Shown here one piece after another: positions 17,773 through 26,520 of a stretch of DNA of 55,015 nt. Source of the DNA: an uncultured Prevotellaceae bacterium (GTDB lineage: Bacteria; Bacteroidota; Bacteroidia; Bacteroidales; Bacteroidaceae); the NCBI GenBank assembly GCA_902770845.1, contig CACXUV010000055.1, positions 1-55,015 of the forward strand, in the 5' to 3' direction. The translations under genes were made by a program, and so were the position numbers. The notes beneath the pieces were generated by a model that saw only the letters and a program-made list of their open reading frames with translations, did not search any database and was not told the DNA's origin. The number at the start of each line of letters is the position of its first letter. Within the stretch, counting starts at the first letter, position 1.

Positions 17773-18405
17773 TTATTTTCTGGTTTTGTAGAAGCCAGTT
17801 CGGCCGTTCCCACCTATTTTAATATAGATGCCGCGTGTGGGATGCTCCACGCGCCGTCCGCTCAGCGAGTAGTAGGTGTTGTCTTCGGCTTCGGGGCTGC
17901 TGATGTGGCCCACGGCAGCCGTGCCCGATGGCGAGAGCGTCACGCTGATGCGTCCCTTGCCGACCTTGAGAAACGACTTCAGTTCGTCGAGCGATTCATA
18001 GTCGATGCGTCCCAGGCGGGTGTAGTTCCATGAGTTGCTGCCATAGAAGAGCACAATCTGGTTGCCGTTGTACAGAATGACGTCGCCCGGCTGGGTGGTT
18101 ATTTGCTGGTTGCTGGTGGTCAGTGAGCGGCCCAGCGAGCCCACCTTCTCAAAGTTTCCGTAGTCGGTGGCTTCGTAGGTGATGGGGGCCTGCTTCAGGG
18201 CGGCAGCCAGTTCGCGGGTGGCAGCATTGTTGTCAAGGATGATGGTGCGCGTCTGTCCGTCGATGCTGATGTTGATGGTGGTCGATTCCATATCACTTGC
18301 GTTTAGGGTTGGGGCTTGCACGGTCTCGGCCTTCAGGGCGCTGCCAGTCCAGCTGCCCGTCAGGAAAATGCTCATCAAAAGCAATAAGTGGTGTTTCATC
18401 TTCAT
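17773..18405 (-). CDS. Secreted cyclophilin-like fold protein
   Basis: About 210 residues. It starts MKMKHHLLLLMSIFLTGS, a signal peptide. Residues 42-160 match the cyclophilin-like domain common in Bacteroidota: INISIDGQTRTIILDNNAATRELA, QPGDVILYNGNQIVLFYG and YTRLGRIDYESLDELK. The C-terminus reads YYSLSGRRVEHPTRGIYIKI, the short 'L-GRRV...GIYI' tail seen on many secreted Prevotella proteins and possibly an anchoring or sorting signal. The frame is open 40 codons further upstream, but that part is not secretion-like. A TATCTTTG box at 18429-18436 sits 23 bases before the start. Biochemical activity unknown. Confidence 0.75.
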   Translation of the reverse strand: MKMKHHLLLLMSIFLTGSWTGSALKAETVQAPTLNASDMESTTINISIDGQTRTIILDNNAATRELAAALKQAPITYEATDYGNFEKVGSLGRSLTTSNQQITTQPGDVILYNGNQIVLFYGSNSWNYTRLGRIDYESLDELKSFLKVGKGRISVTLSPSGTAAVGHISSPEAEDNTYYSLSGRRVEHPTRGIYIKIGGNGRTGFYKTRK

Positions 18406-18554
18406 GTTGCTTGTTTTTAATCGCGTTGCAAAGATAAGCACAAGGTCCGACATGTGGGCCACACATAAGGCACAGATATTTACCAAAACTACAGAATTGC
18501 ACCAGTCGGGCCCTTTTTTCATCACATTTTTGCTTGTGATTGGAGAAAAACAGG

Positions 18555-18562
18555 TAAATTTG
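18555..18562 (+). promoter_or_regulatory. Putative -7 box of DUF4112 gene
   Basis: TAAATTTG matches the -7 consensus, 28 bases before the DUF4112 start. A TTG 18 bases upstream is an acceptable -33. Confidence 0.55.
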
Positions 18563-18590
18563 TGGCCAGATTATTGAAAGAACGAAAAAG

Positions 18591-19070
18591 ATGAACGACG
18601 ACGAGAAACGCTTGCAGCGACGCCAGCGCCTGATGGACAACAAGGTGTATCAGGCCATGACGGGCCTGTCGCGCTACCTGGATCGCTACTACCTGGATGC
18701 GCTCATAGGTCTGATTCCGGGCTGGGGCGATGCCATTGCGCTGGTCAGCGTGGTGCCGTTTGTCTATTTCTCGTTGCGTGTTGTCAGGAGTGTTCCGCTC
18801 ACGCTGGCCGTGCTCAACAATGCCCTGCGCGACGTGTTGCTTGGCATGATACCTTTCTTCGTGGGCGACATCATCGATGTTTTCCATCGTGCCAACACCC
18901 GGAACATGGCCATGATACAGGGCTTCGTCGATGGCGACGAAGCGGTCATACGCCAGGTGAACCAGCGTGCCTTCCAGTCGGTTGTCGTCCTTCTGCTGCT
19001 CCTTTTGCTGATTGCGTTGATGCTTTGGGCGCTCGTCAGCTTTTTCAGTAGCATCAAAAGCGTCTTCTGA
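18591..19070 (+). CDS. DUF4112 membrane protein
   Basis: A 159-residue protein. Residues 1-35 are basic and charged, followed by LDALIGLIPGWGDAIALVS and the family-typical LNNALRDVLLGMIPFFVGDIIDVFHRANTRN. A strong membrane helix lies at 125-150 (SVVVLLLLLLLIALMLWAL). This order is characteristic of the DUF4112 family, whose function is not known. It is a single gene with its own promoter, divergent from the cyclophilin-like gene. Confidence 0.88.
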   Translation: MNDDEKRLQRRQRLMDNKVYQAMTGLSRYLDRYYLDALIGLIPGWGDAIALVSVVPFVYFSLRVVRSVPLTLAVLNNALRDVLLGMIPFFVGDIIDVFHRANTRNMAMIQGFVDGDEAVIRQVNQRAFQSVVVLLLLLLLIALMLWALVSFFSSIKSVF

Positions 19071-19147
19071 ACCCGCTCTGTTTGCTGTCTTCACAGTCTT
19101 TTCATCGGAGCAGTGAGGAAAAATGTTGATTTTTTTTACTCAAAGTA

Positions 19148-19177
19148 TTGGTGGTTTGCAATTTTTTTGTACTTTTG
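19148..19177 (+). promoter_or_regulatory. Promoter of FimB-like lipoprotein gene
   Basis: TTG at 19148-19150, a 19-base spacer and TACTTTTG at 19170-19177. The gene starts 59 bases downstream. Confidence 0.65.
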
Positions 19178-19236
19178 CGTGCTGAATAAAAATTACCTGA
19201 TTGATACTATTAACAGAAAAAACAAGAAACAAACGG

Positions 19237-20112
19237 ATGAAAACTTCTTTTTTCTCCCTGCTTGGGTGTGGGCTCATGATGGCTGCATGCCTGCTTTCGT
19301 GCGAAAAACCTGTGCTCGACGAAGATGTGGCCCCCGTGGAACAGCAGCAAGACGAGGCCAATGTGGTGCTGCGCGTGTCTGATTTTCGACAGGTGCCTTA
19401 CACCACGCGCGCCCTTGTCGACATTACGGGCTATTCCGAGCGGCTCAATTTTGTGCTCTATCAGAATGGCAGCAAGGTGAAAAGCGTAGACCAGGCCAAG
19501 AGCGACACCAATTACGGACAGGTGGCATTCAAGCTTTCGCCGGGCACTTATCAGGTGCTGGTCATTGCCCACAGCTGCTCCAGCAATCCCACGCTGGCCC
19601 ATCCTGAGAGCATTCAGTTCACCAACTCCACGGGCTATAGCGACACCTTTTATTATTATGGCGACCTGGAAGTGACCCACGAGGTGAAGACGCACGACAT
19701 CACTTTGCAGCGCGCATCGGCTTTGTTGCGCTTCATCGTGAACGACGATCTGCCTGTCAACGTCATCCGCATGCACTTTCTCTACACTGGCGGCAGCGGC
19801 GTGCTCAATGCGGTGACGGGCTATGGAGGCGAAATAAACTCTCGGCAGGAACGGCTCTACAGGGTCGACGGACTGGCATCGCCCCTCACCTTGCCGCTCT
19901 ACACCTTCCTGCAGACCGACGAAGGCACGCTCGACGTGACCGTTACGGCCCAGAATGCCGATAACAACACCGTGATGCAGCGCAAGTTTACGGGCATTCC
20001 TGTGAAGCGAAACATGATTACCGAGTTTTCGGGCTCGTTCTTCGAGCACGAAAACAGCTTTTCGTTCAAGGCCGAAACCGAGTGGGGCGGCGTTATTGAG
20101 CAGAGCTATTAA
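19237..20112 (+). CDS. FimB/Mfa2-like fimbrial lipoprotein
   Basis: A 291-residue outer-surface lipoprotein. The signal peptide ends in ACLLSC with Cys22 as the lipidation site, followed by an acidic spacer (DEDVAPVEQQQDE) that favours surface export in Bacteroidota. The body is beta-rich with FVLYQNGSKV, KLSPGTYQVLVIAH, a central VKTHDITLQRASALLRFIV segment and IPVKRNMITEFSGSFF, in the order seen in FimB/Mfa2 anchor subunits. Such proteins anchor or cap fimbriae. No major fimbrillin gene is adjacent, so it may be an orphan or serve a distant fimbrial operon. Its stop overlaps the convergent hutI stop by 4 bases. Confidence 0.7.
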   Translation: MKTSFFSLLGCGLMMAACLLSCEKPVLDEDVAPVEQQQDEANVVLRVSDFRQVPYTTRALVDITGYSERLNFVLYQNGSKVKSVDQAKSDTNYGQVAFKLSPGTYQVLVIAHSCSSNPTLAHPESIQFTNSTGYSDTFYYYGDLEVTHEVKTHDITLQRASALLRFIVNDDLPVNVIRMHFLYTGGSGVLNAVTGYGGEINSRQERLYRVDGLASPLTLPLYTFLQTDEGTLDVTVTAQNADNNTVMQRKFTGIPVKRNMITEFSGSFFEHENSFSFKAETEWGGVIEQSY

Positions 20113-21380
20113 GGCTGCTGCACAGCCTTTCCCTGCAAGAACACCTGCCTGATGAGGGGCGTTGTGTAGGCGTAGGGCAGGAAGGCAATGCCCCTGATGG
20201 GCTGTGTGATGAAGAAGTTGGCCACCTTTCCCCGGCCAATGGAGCCATAGTCGTGGCTCAGTCCCATGGCGGCGGCTGCGTTCAGGGTGCCTGCATTCAG
20301 GGCTTCCTGGGGCAGCAGCCGCATCTTGATGCAGGCCAGCGACAGCACGAACTTCATGTCGCCCGACGGTGTTGAGCCCGGATTGTAGTCGCTGGCAATG
20401 GCCAGGGGCAGTCCGGCCTCGATTATTTTGCGTGCCGGGGCGAAGGGCATGTTCAGGAAAAACGATGTGCCGGGCAGTGCCGTGGGCATGGTGTTGCTGT
20501 TGGCCAGCAGACTGATGTCGCGCTGGGTCATGCTTTCCAGATGGTCAACGCTCAGCGCATGGTGCCTCACGGCCACCTCCACACCGCCCGAGTCGGCCAG
20601 TTCCTGACCGTGAATCTTGGCGCGCAGTCCCCACTTCTGGCCGGCTTCCAGCATGCGGGCGGTCTCTTCCGGCGTGAAGAATCCCTTGTCGCAAAACACG
20701 TCGATGAAGTCGGCCAGGCCCTGTCGGCCCACCTCAGGAATCATTTCCCGTATCACCAAGTCCACATATTCGCTCTGGCGTCCGCTGTAGGCGCGCCCCA
20801 CGGCGTGTGCTCCCAGGAAGGTGGCCATCACCTTCAAGGGGGCCGTTTCCTTGATGCGCCGAATCACGCGCAGCATTTTCAGCTCATCCTGCGTGTTCAG
20901 TCCGTAGCCACTCTTTATTTCCACGGCACCCGTTCCCTTGGCAACGATTTCCCAAACGCGTGCCATGGCCTGTTGGTACAGCTGTTCCTCGGTCAGCTCA
21001 TGCAGGCGGTCGGCCGAGTTCAGTATGCCGCCACCACGCTTTGCAATCTCTTCATAGCTGAGGCCGCGAATCTTGTCTACAAATTCTTCCTCCCTGCTGT
21101 CGGCATATACCAAGTGGGTGTGGGGGTCGCAAAACGATGGCAGCACGGCACCACCCTGGGCATCCACCTCTTCTGTGCTGCCTTGAGGGGCCTGCGTGGC
21201 GTCATGCGGGGTGGGGCAGGGCGTGTTGCTGCTGCTCCCCCAGTCCTTGAATCGGCCGTCTTCCACCAGCAGCCATGCGTTTTCAATACATGTCAGACGG
21301 CTCATTTCGCTTCCGCAAAGCCGTTCCTTGCCGTGGTCGTCGACCACCAGCAAGCCAATGTTCTTGATGAGTAGGTTTTC
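20109..21380 (-). CDS. hutI: Imidazolonepropionase
   Basis: Hydrolyses 4-imidazolone-5-propionate to formiminoglutamate, the third step of histidine breakdown, in the cytoplasm. 423 residues from MENLLIKNIG. The metal-dependent amidohydrolase signature is visible: FCDPHTHLVY (HxH), EIKSGYGLN, AKIHGQELADSGG, LSVDHLESM and ASDYNPGSTPSGDM (Asp). Residues 50-73 (SSNTPCPTPHDATQ...) are a low-complexity insertion before the catalytic HxH. The frame is open upstream of the chosen ATG, but the promoter at 21401-21431 rules out a longer protein. It is separated from ftcD-hutU-hutH by three plus-strand genes. Confidence 0.95.
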   Translation of the reverse strand, partial: ENLLIKNIGLLVVDDHGKERLCGSEMSRLTCIENAWLLVEDGRFKDWGSSSNTPCPTPHDATQAPQGSTEEVDAQGGAVLPSFCDPHTHLVYADSREEEFVDKIRGLSYEEIAKRGGGILNSADRLHELTEEQLYQQAMARVWEIVAKGTGAVEIKSGYGLNTQDELKMLRVIRRIKETAPLKVMATFLGAHAVGRAYSGRQSEYVDLVIREMIPEVGRQGLADFIDVFCDKGFFTPEETARMLEAGQKWGLRAKIHGQELADSGGVEVAVRHHALSVDHLESMTQRDISLLANSNTMPTALPGTSFFLNMPFAPARKIIEAGLPLAIASDYNPGSTPSGDMKFVLSLACIKMRLLPQEALNAGTLNAAAAMGLSHDYGSIGRGKVANFFITQPIRGIAFLPYAYTTPLIRQVFLQGKAVQQP

Positions 21381-21400
21381 CATTTGTTTAGGTTTGAATG

Positions 21401-21431
21401 CAAAATTAGTTTTTTTTCCTGACACGGCAAA
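21401..21431 (-). promoter_or_regulatory. Promoter of hutI
   Basis: On the minus strand, TTTG (21428-21431), a 19-base spacer and TAATTTTG (21401-21408), ending 20 bases before the hutI ATG. It fixes the start choice. Confidence 0.75.
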
Positions 21432-21473
21432 ATCATTTAGTAATAAAAAAACGACACTTTTTTGCGGAAATGC

Positions 21474-21504
21474 TTGCGTATGTGTCAGGAAATAGTTAAT
21501 TTTG
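21474..21504 (+). promoter_or_regulatory. Promoter of porin-symporter operon
   Basis: TTG at 21474-21476, a 20-base spacer and TAATTTTG at 21497-21504. The porin ATG is 40 bases downstream. It is divergent from, and within 45 bases of, the hutI promoter, so both could be co-regulated. Confidence 0.7.
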
Positions 21505-21544
21505 CCGACACAAAAACTAAAAATAAACTTTAACAACAACCAAA

Positions 21545-22636
21545 ATGAAAGCAACAACACGAAAATTGGTTACACTGGCACTGCTGTTGGCGGTGCTCAG
21601 CAGTACGGCTGCCATGGGGCAAAACACCCAGCAGAAAGAAACAAACTGGTTGAAGGACTTCACTTCAAGAATCACGTTCAACGGCTATGCACAGGGCGGT
21701 TGGTCTTATCAGGACGCAGGCGGTGCCAAGACCAACTCCTATAATTTGAAGCGCACCCTGCTCTGGGCCAAGGCCCGAATAACCGACCGCTGGTCGTTCT
21801 TGTTCATGCACGACTTTTCGAGCGTGGTACAAGAGTTTTACACTGACTATCGCATTTCCAACGACAAGTCGCTCAGCGTCAGGCTGGGACAGTTCAAGCA
21901 CAGCTACACCATGGAGAACCCCATGTCGCCCACGCAGCTGGAACTCATCGATATCTACTCCCAGGCCGTGCTCTATCTGGCAGGCGAAGGCCCCGACCCG
22001 CTGAACGGCGTGAACTATGGTCGTGATCAGGGACTCATGGTCTATGGCGATCTTTTCAAGGACTTTCTTCACTACGAACTGGCACTCATGAGCGGACAGG
22101 GCATCAACCGCAAGGATGCCAACAATCAGAAAGACGTGCTTGCCAAGCTCGAAGTGCGCCCCTTCCAGGGCTTTCGCGTCGGTGCTTCGGGCTATCTGGG
22201 CACGGGCAATGCCGTGGGCACGGCTGCATGGAACCCCACCATCAACGTGGGCGACAACTACAGGCGCAACCGCTATGCCGTGAGTGCCGAATACAAGACA
22301 CTGCCCTACAGCAAGGGGGTGTATAAAGAAGCGCGTCCGGCCAGCGTGAGAGCCGAGTGGCTGGGCGGAAAAGACGGCGATGTGGGCTCAAGGGGGGGCT
22401 ACGTCACCACCTGCATTCCGCTCTACGACGCGCTCGACCTGGTGGCCAGCGGCGAGACGTTCGACCGCAACACCAAGGTGGACGGATGGGACCAGACCAA
22501 CCTGACACTGGGCGTGCAGTACTGGTTCTATAAGAAATGCCGCCTGCAACTGCAGTACACGCGTTGCATGTGTGGCGAAAACATTAGTGACAAGGACTAT
22601 AACTGGCTGCAGGCACAGGTGCAGGTGGCTTTCTGA
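21545..22636 (+). CDS. OprP/OprO-like outer-membrane porin
   Basis: A 363-residue beta-barrel protein with a signal peptide (residues 1-24, LALLLAVLSSTAAMG). The pattern RITFNGYAQGGWSYQ, LRRTLLWAKARIT-like strands, SLSVRLGQFKHSYTMENP and a C-terminal aromatic strand (LQAQVQVAF, ending in Phe) matches the phosphate-selective porin O/P family widely used in Bacteroidota for small solutes. The symporter gene starts 5 bases after its stop, so the two form an operon. Together with the hut genes this suggests uptake of histidine, urocanate or a related solute, which is inference. Confidence 0.82.
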   Translation: MKATTRKLVTLALLLAVLSSTAAMGQNTQQKETNWLKDFTSRITFNGYAQGGWSYQDAGGAKTNSYNLKRTLLWAKARITDRWSFLFMHDFSSVVQEFYTDYRISNDKSLSVRLGQFKHSYTMENPMSPTQLELIDIYSQAVLYLAGEGPDPLNGVNYGRDQGLMVYGDLFKDFLHYELALMSGQGINRKDANNQKDVLAKLEVRPFQGFRVGASGYLGTGNAVGTAAWNPTINVGDNYRRNRYAVSAEYKTLPYSKGVYKEARPASVRAEWLGGKDGDVGSRGGYVTTCIPLYDALDLVASGETFDRNTKVDGWDQTNLTLGVQYWFYKKCRLQLQYTRCMCGENISDKDYNWLQAQVQVAF

Positions 22637-22641
22637 ACGAT

Positions 22642-24159
22642 ATGGTAATAAAAGTACTTCTGACCATCATCTTCCTGGTCGTGATGGTTGGCGTGGGACT
22701 TTACTCCCGCAAGCAGGCCAGCAGTGTTGACGGATTTGTGCTGGGCGGACGCTCCGTAGGCCCGTGGCTCACGGCTTTCGCCTTTGGCACCAGTTATTTC
22801 TCGGCAGTGGTCTTCGTGGGCTATGCCGGACAGTTTGGTTGGAAATATGGTCTCAGCAGCACGTGGATTGGCGTGGGCAACGCCGTCATTGGCTCGTTGC
22901 TGGCATGGCTGGTGCTGGGACGGCGCACCAAACTGATGACGCAACACATTGAGAGCCGCACCATGCCCGACTTCTTCGGCACTCGTTTCCAGAGTCAGGG
23001 ACTGCGTGTGGTGGCTTCGGTCATTGCCTTTGTGTTTCTCATTCCCTACACGGCAGGCGTCTATAAAGGCATTTCCACGCTGTTCGAGATGGGCTTCGGC
23101 ATTCCCTATGAATACTGTGTGGTCATCATGGCCATCCTCACGGCGGTCTATGTGATTCTGGGCGGCTATAAGGCCACGGCCATGAACGACTTCATCCAGG
23201 GCATCATCATGCTCTTTGGCATTGTCACGGTGATTGCCGTGGTGCTCAATGCACAGGGCGGACTGACTGCTGCAGTTGATAAGCTGGCGGCTTTGCCAGC
23301 CGATACGGGCGATGGCAATGGCTGCTTTGCCACCTGGTTTGGCCCCGACCCGTGGGGGCTGCTGGGTGTGGTTGTGCTCACGTCGCTGGGCACGTGGGGA
23401 CTGCCCCAGATGGTGGGCAAGTTCTACAGCATCACCGACGAGAGTGCCATTCGTCGCGGAACCATCATTTCCACCGTCTTTGCCTTTATCGTGGCAGGCG
23501 GTTGCTACTTCCTGGGAGGCTTTGGCCGACTCTATGAGCCGGTGGTGGTCAATGGCAAGATTGCCTTCGACTCCATCGTTCCGGCCATGCTTGTCACGCT
23601 GCCCGATGCCATCATTGCCCTGGTGGTGCTGCTGGTGTTGTCGGCTTCCATGTCGACACTGGCTTCGCTGGTGCTCACATCGTCGAGCACCATGACGCTC
23701 GACCTGATTTACCGCGACAAGAAAGCAATGCCCGGCGAGGTTGAAGAGGGCACCATCGACGACATCGTTTCAGAACGGATTGAGCGTCGCAAGGTGGTGG
23801 TGATGCGTGTGCTCATCGTGTTCTTCATTGCCATTTCGCTGCTCATCGCCCTCAATCCCCCCACCTTCATTGCCCAGCTCATGGGCATTTCGTGGGGCGC
23901 GCTGGCTGGTGCCTTCCTGGCTCCCTTCATGCTGGGACTCTACTGGCGCGGCGTAACCACCGCCTCAGTGTGGGCCTGCTTCGTGTGGGGCGTTGGCATC
24001 ACAGTGGTCAACATGCTGTTGGGCAATCCCATCAACCCCATCAACTGTGGTGCCATTGCCATGGTGGGCGGCTTTCCTGTGGTGTGGATTGTCAGTCTGC
24101 TGTCGCCTAAGCTCAACAAGGGGCTCGTCGACCAGATTTTCAGGTGCTATGAGGCATGA
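22642..24159 (+). CDS. Sodium/solute symporter (SSS family)
   Basis: A 505-residue inner-membrane transporter with about thirteen hydrophobic helices. Family marks are FVLGGRSVGPWLTAFAFGTSYFSAVVFVGYAG near the N-terminus, VYVILGGYKATAMNDFIQGIIMLFG, GTWGLPQMVGKFYSI and SMSTLASLVLTSSSTMTLDL (the Na+ site helix). It imports an organic solute with sodium. Flanking hut genes make histidine or urocanate a reasonable substrate, though the family also carries proline, sugars and vitamins. It shares an operon with the upstream porin and ends at a strong terminator. Confidence 0.88.
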   Translation: MVIKVLLTIIFLVVMVGVGLYSRKQASSVDGFVLGGRSVGPWLTAFAFGTSYFSAVVFVGYAGQFGWKYGLSSTWIGVGNAVIGSLLAWLVLGRRTKLMTQHIESRTMPDFFGTRFQSQGLRVVASVIAFVFLIPYTAGVYKGISTLFEMGFGIPYEYCVVIMAILTAVYVILGGYKATAMNDFIQGIIMLFGIVTVIAVVLNAQGGLTAAVDKLAALPADTGDGNGCFATWFGPDPWGLLGVVVLTSLGTWGLPQMVGKFYSITDESAIRRGTIISTVFAFIVAGGCYFLGGFGRLYEPVVVNGKIAFDSIVPAMLVTLPDAIIALVVLLVLSASMSTLASLVLTSSSTMTLDLIYRDKKAMPGEVEEGTIDDIVSERIERRKVVVMRVLIVFFIAISLLIALNPPTFIAQLMGISWGALAGAFLAPFMLGLYWRGVTTASVWACFVWGVGITVVNMLLGNPINPINCGAIAMVGGFPVVWIVSLLSPKLNKGLVDQIFRCYEA

Positions 24160-24164
24160 AAATC

Positions 24165-24207
24165 AAAAAAAAAGTGCAGAACTCAACTCTGGTTCTGCAC
24201 TTTTTTT
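24165..24207 (+). terminator. Rho-independent terminator after symporter
   Basis: Nine-bp perfect stem GTGCAGAAC (24174-24182) / GTTCTGCAC (24192-24200), preceded by an A tract and followed by seven T. Confidence 0.9.
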
Positions 24208-24259
24208 GTAACTTTGGCTCCGCCGAACTTACTTGGCACTCGGAAAAGCTCAAAATAAA

Positions 24260-24291
24260 TTTGGCTTTTCTCTCGTTTTTTCGTAACTTTG
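24260..24291 (+). promoter_or_regulatory. Promoter of outer-membrane protein gene
   Basis: TTTG at 24260-24263, exactly 20 bases of spacer and TAACTTTG at 24284-24291. It closely matches the Bacteroidota housekeeping promoter; the gene starts 22 bases downstream. Confidence 0.8.
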
Positions 24292-24313
24292 CCCCATCTT
24301 AAACAAAATCAAT

Positions 24314-24925
24314 ATGAAAAAGCTTTTATTTGTAGTTTTGGCTCTCTTCATGGCAGTTGGTGCCCAGGCACAAGCTGAAGAGGGCGACGTGTCGTTGCAG
24401 GTCAGGGTGGGCATGAATGTCTCGTCCATGACCGATTATAATCGTGCTAAGTTTGGCTATGCCTTTGGCATGGAGATGGAATACATGATGACCGACTGGC
24501 TTGGCCTGTCGGCTGCCTTGCTCTATTCTGACCAAGGTGGCAAAGACAAAACCGACGGCATCAGGGAGACACTCGACATCGACTTTGCCAATGTGCCTGT
24601 GATGCTCAATTGCTATGTGTTGCCAGGATTGGCCGTGAAGGCTGGCTTGCAGCCTTCCTTCCGTACCAAGGCCACAGTGAGAACCGATGGCGCCTCGGTC
24701 GACTTGGACTGGTTCCTGAACACCCTGTCGAAAGCAGTGGGCGAGACCGTAGAGATGCGCAAGTTTATGCTCTCTGTGCCTGTGGGCCTTTCTTATGAGT
24801 ATAAGCATTTCGTGATTGATGCACGCTACAACATCGGTGTCACGCCTATTATGAAAGGTGGCGACAACTGGCACAACAGTGTGTTCCAGCTGACGCTCGG
24901 CTATAAATTTCCATTGGGGTTATAA
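24314..24925 (+). CDS. Small outer-membrane beta-barrel protein (PorT-like)
   Basis: A 203-residue secreted protein with a signal peptide (MKKLLFVVLALFMAVGAQAQA). The rest alternates in amphipathic strands, with a WLGLSAALLYSDQGG turn, NVPVMLNCYVLPGLAVKAG and a terminal aromatic strand (FQLTLGYKFPLGL). This layout matches the 8-strand outer-membrane barrels of the PorT/OMP_b-brl_2 type. The function of individual members is mostly unknown. It is monocistronic, with its own promoter and a convergent hairpin at the 3' end. Confidence 0.8.
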   Translation: MKKLLFVVLALFMAVGAQAQAEEGDVSLQVRVGMNVSSMTDYNRAKFGYAFGMEMEYMMTDWLGLSAALLYSDQGGKDKTDGIRETLDIDFANVPVMLNCYVLPGLAVKAGLQPSFRTKATVRTDGASVDLDWFLNTLSKAVGETVEMRKFMLSVPVGLSYEYKHFVIDARYNIGVTPIMKGGDNWHNSVFQLTLGYKFPLGL

Positions 24926-24954
24926 CTGTTGGTGCGGCTTTTGCCCGCTTGCAG

Positions 24955-24998
24955 GCTGTGCAGTTGCTGCGCCATTATCGGCGCAGGAACTGCACAGC
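24955..24998. terminator. Long bidirectional hairpin between OMP gene and hutH
   Basis: GCTGTGCAGTTgCTGCGCC (24955-24973) pairs with the arm at 24980-24998 through 18 base pairs and one mismatch, with a 6-base loop. It covers the last codons and stop of hutH and lies 30 bases after the OMP stop. There is no long T tract, so it may act as a 3'-end stabiliser or a bidirectional block more than as a classic terminator. Confidence 0.6.
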
Positions 24999-26453
24999 TT
25001 GTTCTATGTGGGGGTACATCAGTTCGTCGTTCAGGATGAAGGGCACCACCTTTCTGAATTCCTCATGAATTTTGCAGATGGCAGGACTCGATTTCAGAGG
25101 CAAGCGGAAATCGAGTGCCTGTGCTGCATTGAACAGTTCGATGGCCAACACGCGTTCGGTGTTGTAGATAACCTTATAGAGTTTGATGGCTGCATTGCCG
25201 CCCATCGACACCAGGTCTTCCTGATCCTGACATGAAGGGATGCTGTCTACCGATGATGGCATGGCCAGACTCTTGTTGAGCGACACACACGACGCAGCGG
25301 TGTACTGTGTAATCATGAAGCCACTGTTCACGCCAGGATTGGCCACCAGGAACGAGGGCAGACCGCGCGTGCCGGACACCAGGCGATAGATGCGGCGCTC
25401 TGATATGTCGGCCAGTTCGCTCATGGCAATGGCCAGGAAGTCGATGGGCAGCGCAATGGGCTCGCCATGGAAGTTGCCTGCCGATATAATCAGATCGTCG
25501 TCGGGGCACACTGTGGGGTTGTCGGTGGCCGAGTTGATTTCAATGTCGATGACCGACTTTACATAGCGTATGGTGTCTTTCACGGCACCGTGCACCTGTG
25601 GCACGCAGCGGAAGGAGTAGGGATCCTGCACGTGGGCCTTGATGTTGCCGAGAATCTGGCTGCCTTCCAGCATTTCGCGCATGCGGCGGGCTGTTTCTAT
25701 CTGTCCTTGGTGGGGGCGCACCTGGTGTACGGCATCAACAAACGGCTCAATGCGTCCATCGAAAGCATCCAGACTCATGGCTGCAATCTTGTCGGCCCAG
25801 TCGCTCAGTCGCTGTGCCTCAATCAGTGCCCACACGGCAAAGGCACTCATGTTCTGTGTGCCGTTGAGCAAGGCCAGACCCTCTTTCGAAGCCAGCTCGA
25901 TGGGCTTCCAGCGCTTTTTGCGGCAAAGTTCTTCGCCACTGATCACCTTTCCCTGATATTCCACCTCGCCCAGTCCGATGAGTGGCAGGCACAGATGGGC
26001 TAAAGGCACCAGGTCGCCAGAAGCTCCCAGTGAGCCCTGACGGTAAACCACGGGGTAGACGTCGTTGTTGAAGAACTGTACCAGTCGCTGCACGGTGTCG
26101 AGCTTGCAGCCCGAATAGCCATAGCTGAGCGACTGAATCTTGAGCAGCAGCATGATTTTTACCACGTGGTTGGGCACCCGTTCGCCCACGCCGCAGGCAT
26201 GGCTCTTGATCAGGTTCACCTGCAGCTGGCTCAGCTGGTCCTTGCCAATCGACACGTTGCACAGCGAACCAAAGCCTGTTGTCACGCCGTAGACGGGTGC
26301 TCCGTTCGATGCTATCTTCTTGTCCAAATAGGCGCGACACCGCTTGATGCGCTGTTTGGCGTCGTCGCTCAGTTCCAGTTTTTCTCCGTTCTTGATGATT
26401 TCGCCGATGCGCTCAATGGTGAGATGGTCGGCCGAAATGAAATGTGTAGTCAT
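24975..26453 (-). CDS. hutH: Histidine ammonia-lyase
   Basis: Deaminates L-histidine to urocanate, the first step of the pathway. 492 residues from MTTHFISADHL. The self-cyclising Ala-Ser-Gly triad that forms the MIO cofactor is at residues 144-146 (GSLGASGDLVPLAH). Other conserved parts are YGVTTGFGSL, ALLNGTQNMSAFAV and the NPGVNSGFMITQYTAASC segment. It is the last gene of ftcD-hutU-hutH on the minus strand, 67 bases after hutU. A TAAGTTTG box at 26481-26488 in that gap could give hutH some independent transcription, though no good -33 is seen. Confidence 0.96.
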   Translation of the reverse strand: MTTHFISADHLTIERIGEIIKNGEKLELSDDAKQRIKRCRAYLDKKIASNGAPVYGVTTGFGSLCNVSIGKDQLSQLQVNLIKSHACGVGERVPNHVVKIMLLLKIQSLSYGYSGCKLDTVQRLVQFFNNDVYPVVYRQGSLGASGDLVPLAHLCLPLIGLGEVEYQGKVISGEELCRKKRWKPIELASKEGLALLNGTQNMSAFAVWALIEAQRLSDWADKIAAMSLDAFDGRIEPFVDAVHQVRPHQGQIETARRMREMLEGSQILGNIKAHVQDPYSFRCVPQVHGAVKDTIRYVKSVIDIEINSATDNPTVCPDDDLIISAGNFHGEPIALPIDFLAIAMSELADISERRIYRLVSGTRGLPSFLVANPGVNSGFMITQYTAASCVSLNKSLAMPSSVDSIPSCQDQEDLVSMGGNAAIKLYKVIYNTERVLAIELFNAAQALDFRLPLKSSPAICKIHEEFRKVVPFILNDELMYPHIEQAVQFLRR

Positions 26454-26520
26454 AGATGTTATTTTAATTCTGTTTGGGTGCAAACTTACAGATTTCTTGT
26501 TGGAAAATGCAGCAGTCTGA

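Noticed and set aside
24208-24215. TAACTTTG box directly after the symporter terminator as a second promoter
   Set aside because: No TTG/TTTG at 19-21 bases upstream and a perfect promoter lies 76 bases further down, nearer to the gene.
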